Shown here one piece after another: positions 32,621 through 32,813 of a stretch of DNA of 32,813 nt. This DNA is from an uncultured Cetobacterium sp. Lineage in GTDB: Bacteria > Fusobacteriota > Fusobacteriia > Fusobacteriales > Fusobacteriaceae. Numbering within the stretch: position 1 is the first letter of the stretch; each line of letters opens with the position of its first letter. The notes under the pieces were generated by a model. It was not told where the DNA came from, ran no database searches, and worked only from the letters and a program-made list of their open reading frames with translations. The DNA is taken from positions 1-32,813 of the forward strand of contig NZ_CAMQXC010000015.1 of the NCBI RefSeq assembly GCF_947038635.1, given 5' to 3'. Both the position numbers and the translations under genes were made by a program.

Positions 32621-32813
32621 ATGACAGCGTTTGGAGCAGTATTGGGATTAATAATAGCTATAATATTAATAATGAGAAAAGCTAATCCAGCTTATAGTTT
32701 AATTTTAGGAGCTATAATAGGAGGATTAGCAGGAGGAGTGTCTCTTCCAGAGACAGTAAACTTAATGGTTAGTGGAGTAAAGGATGTAACACCAGCAATA
32801 GTTAGAATTTTAA
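32621..32813 (+). CDS. GntP-family permease (5' end only)
   Basis: The first 64 codons of a membrane transporter that continues beyond the right edge. The start MTAFGAVLGLIIAIILIMRK, followed by a second helix (YSLILGAIIGGLAGG) and VNLMVSGVKDVTPAIVRIL, matches the N-terminus of GntP/gluconate-type symporters. AGGAGG lies 5 bases before the ATG. Position after glycerate kinase suggests glycerate or a related sugar acid as the substrate. Confidence 0.8.
   Translation, partial: MTAFGAVLGLIIAIILIMRKANPAYSLILGAIIGGLAGGVSLPETVNLMVSGVKDVTPAIVRIL

Noticed and set aside
1-32813. CRISPR arrays, tRNA or rRNA genes, insertion sequences or phage genes
   Set aside because: Looked for by eye; no regularly spaced repeats, no cloverleaf-like sequences, no transposase or integrase signatures were found.

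Overview
The window is about 33 kb of very AT-rich DNA with the codon habits of a low-GC bacterium (AGA for Arg, TTA for Leu). It also encodes clear diderm functions: an LptD-like outer-membrane barrel and the ADP-heptose enzyme RfaE2. Low GC, outer-membrane genes, and anaerobe-type enzymes (a flavodiiron/rubredoxin/NADH oxidoreductase fusion and a queuine-salvage-type radical SAM protein) together suggest Fusobacteriota, for example a Fusobacterium or Cetobacterium relative. The genus is inference only. The content is mostly core chromosome. I see no phage, insertion sequence, CRISPR array, tRNA or rRNA, and no gene-free stretch longer than about 255 bases.

Layout. 1-2032 (minus): coaX, modA, modB (modB runs off the left edge). 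2159-8163 (plus): a tight six-gene run of tmcAL, a CCA-adding-type nucleotidyltransferase, a GPH-family symporter, a short ComEC-like protein, an M50 protease and a YigZ-like protein. 8180-9498 (minus): a viroplasmin/RNase HI protein and a YwaF-like membrane protein. 9671-10562 (plus): rpmE and upp. 10585-13076 (minus): an HlyD-like / FUSC-like / MarR efflux operon with a long palindrome at its promoter. 13224-16794 (plus): glycosyltransferase, polysaccharide pyruvyl transferase and flippase. 16808-17356 (minus): an HdeD-like protein. 17492-18682 (plus): a class I aminotransferase. 18706-19281 (minus): ruvC. 19401-23603 (plus): rfaE2, tsaE, tsaB and a flavodiiron multidomain protein, followed by a thioredoxin with its own promoter. 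24094-29659 (plus): lptD-like and thrS. 29712-31373 (plus): a preQ1-I-like riboswitch with two hairpins, then a QueL-like radical SAM protein and a YhhQ-family transporter. 31452-32813 (plus): glycerate kinase and a GntP-family permease (cut by the right edge).

How genes work together. The most coherent specialised unit is the queuosine-precursor locus near 29.7-31.4 kb: an aptamer-like leader, a candidate queuine-to-preQ1 enzyme and a precursor transporter. Other units are a self-regulated efflux operon, an O2-detoxifying flavodiiron fusion next to thioredoxin, LPS-related genes (rfaE2, lptD), tRNA maturation and modification genes (tmcAL, cca, tsaE, tsaB, the queuosine genes), and glycerate uptake and phosphorylation. 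Convergent genes repeatedly share one palindromic terminator that contains the stop codon of the minus-strand gene. Most promoters fit TTGnnn, 17 bases, then a -10 of TATAAT or TAAAAT, often with an upstream TG.
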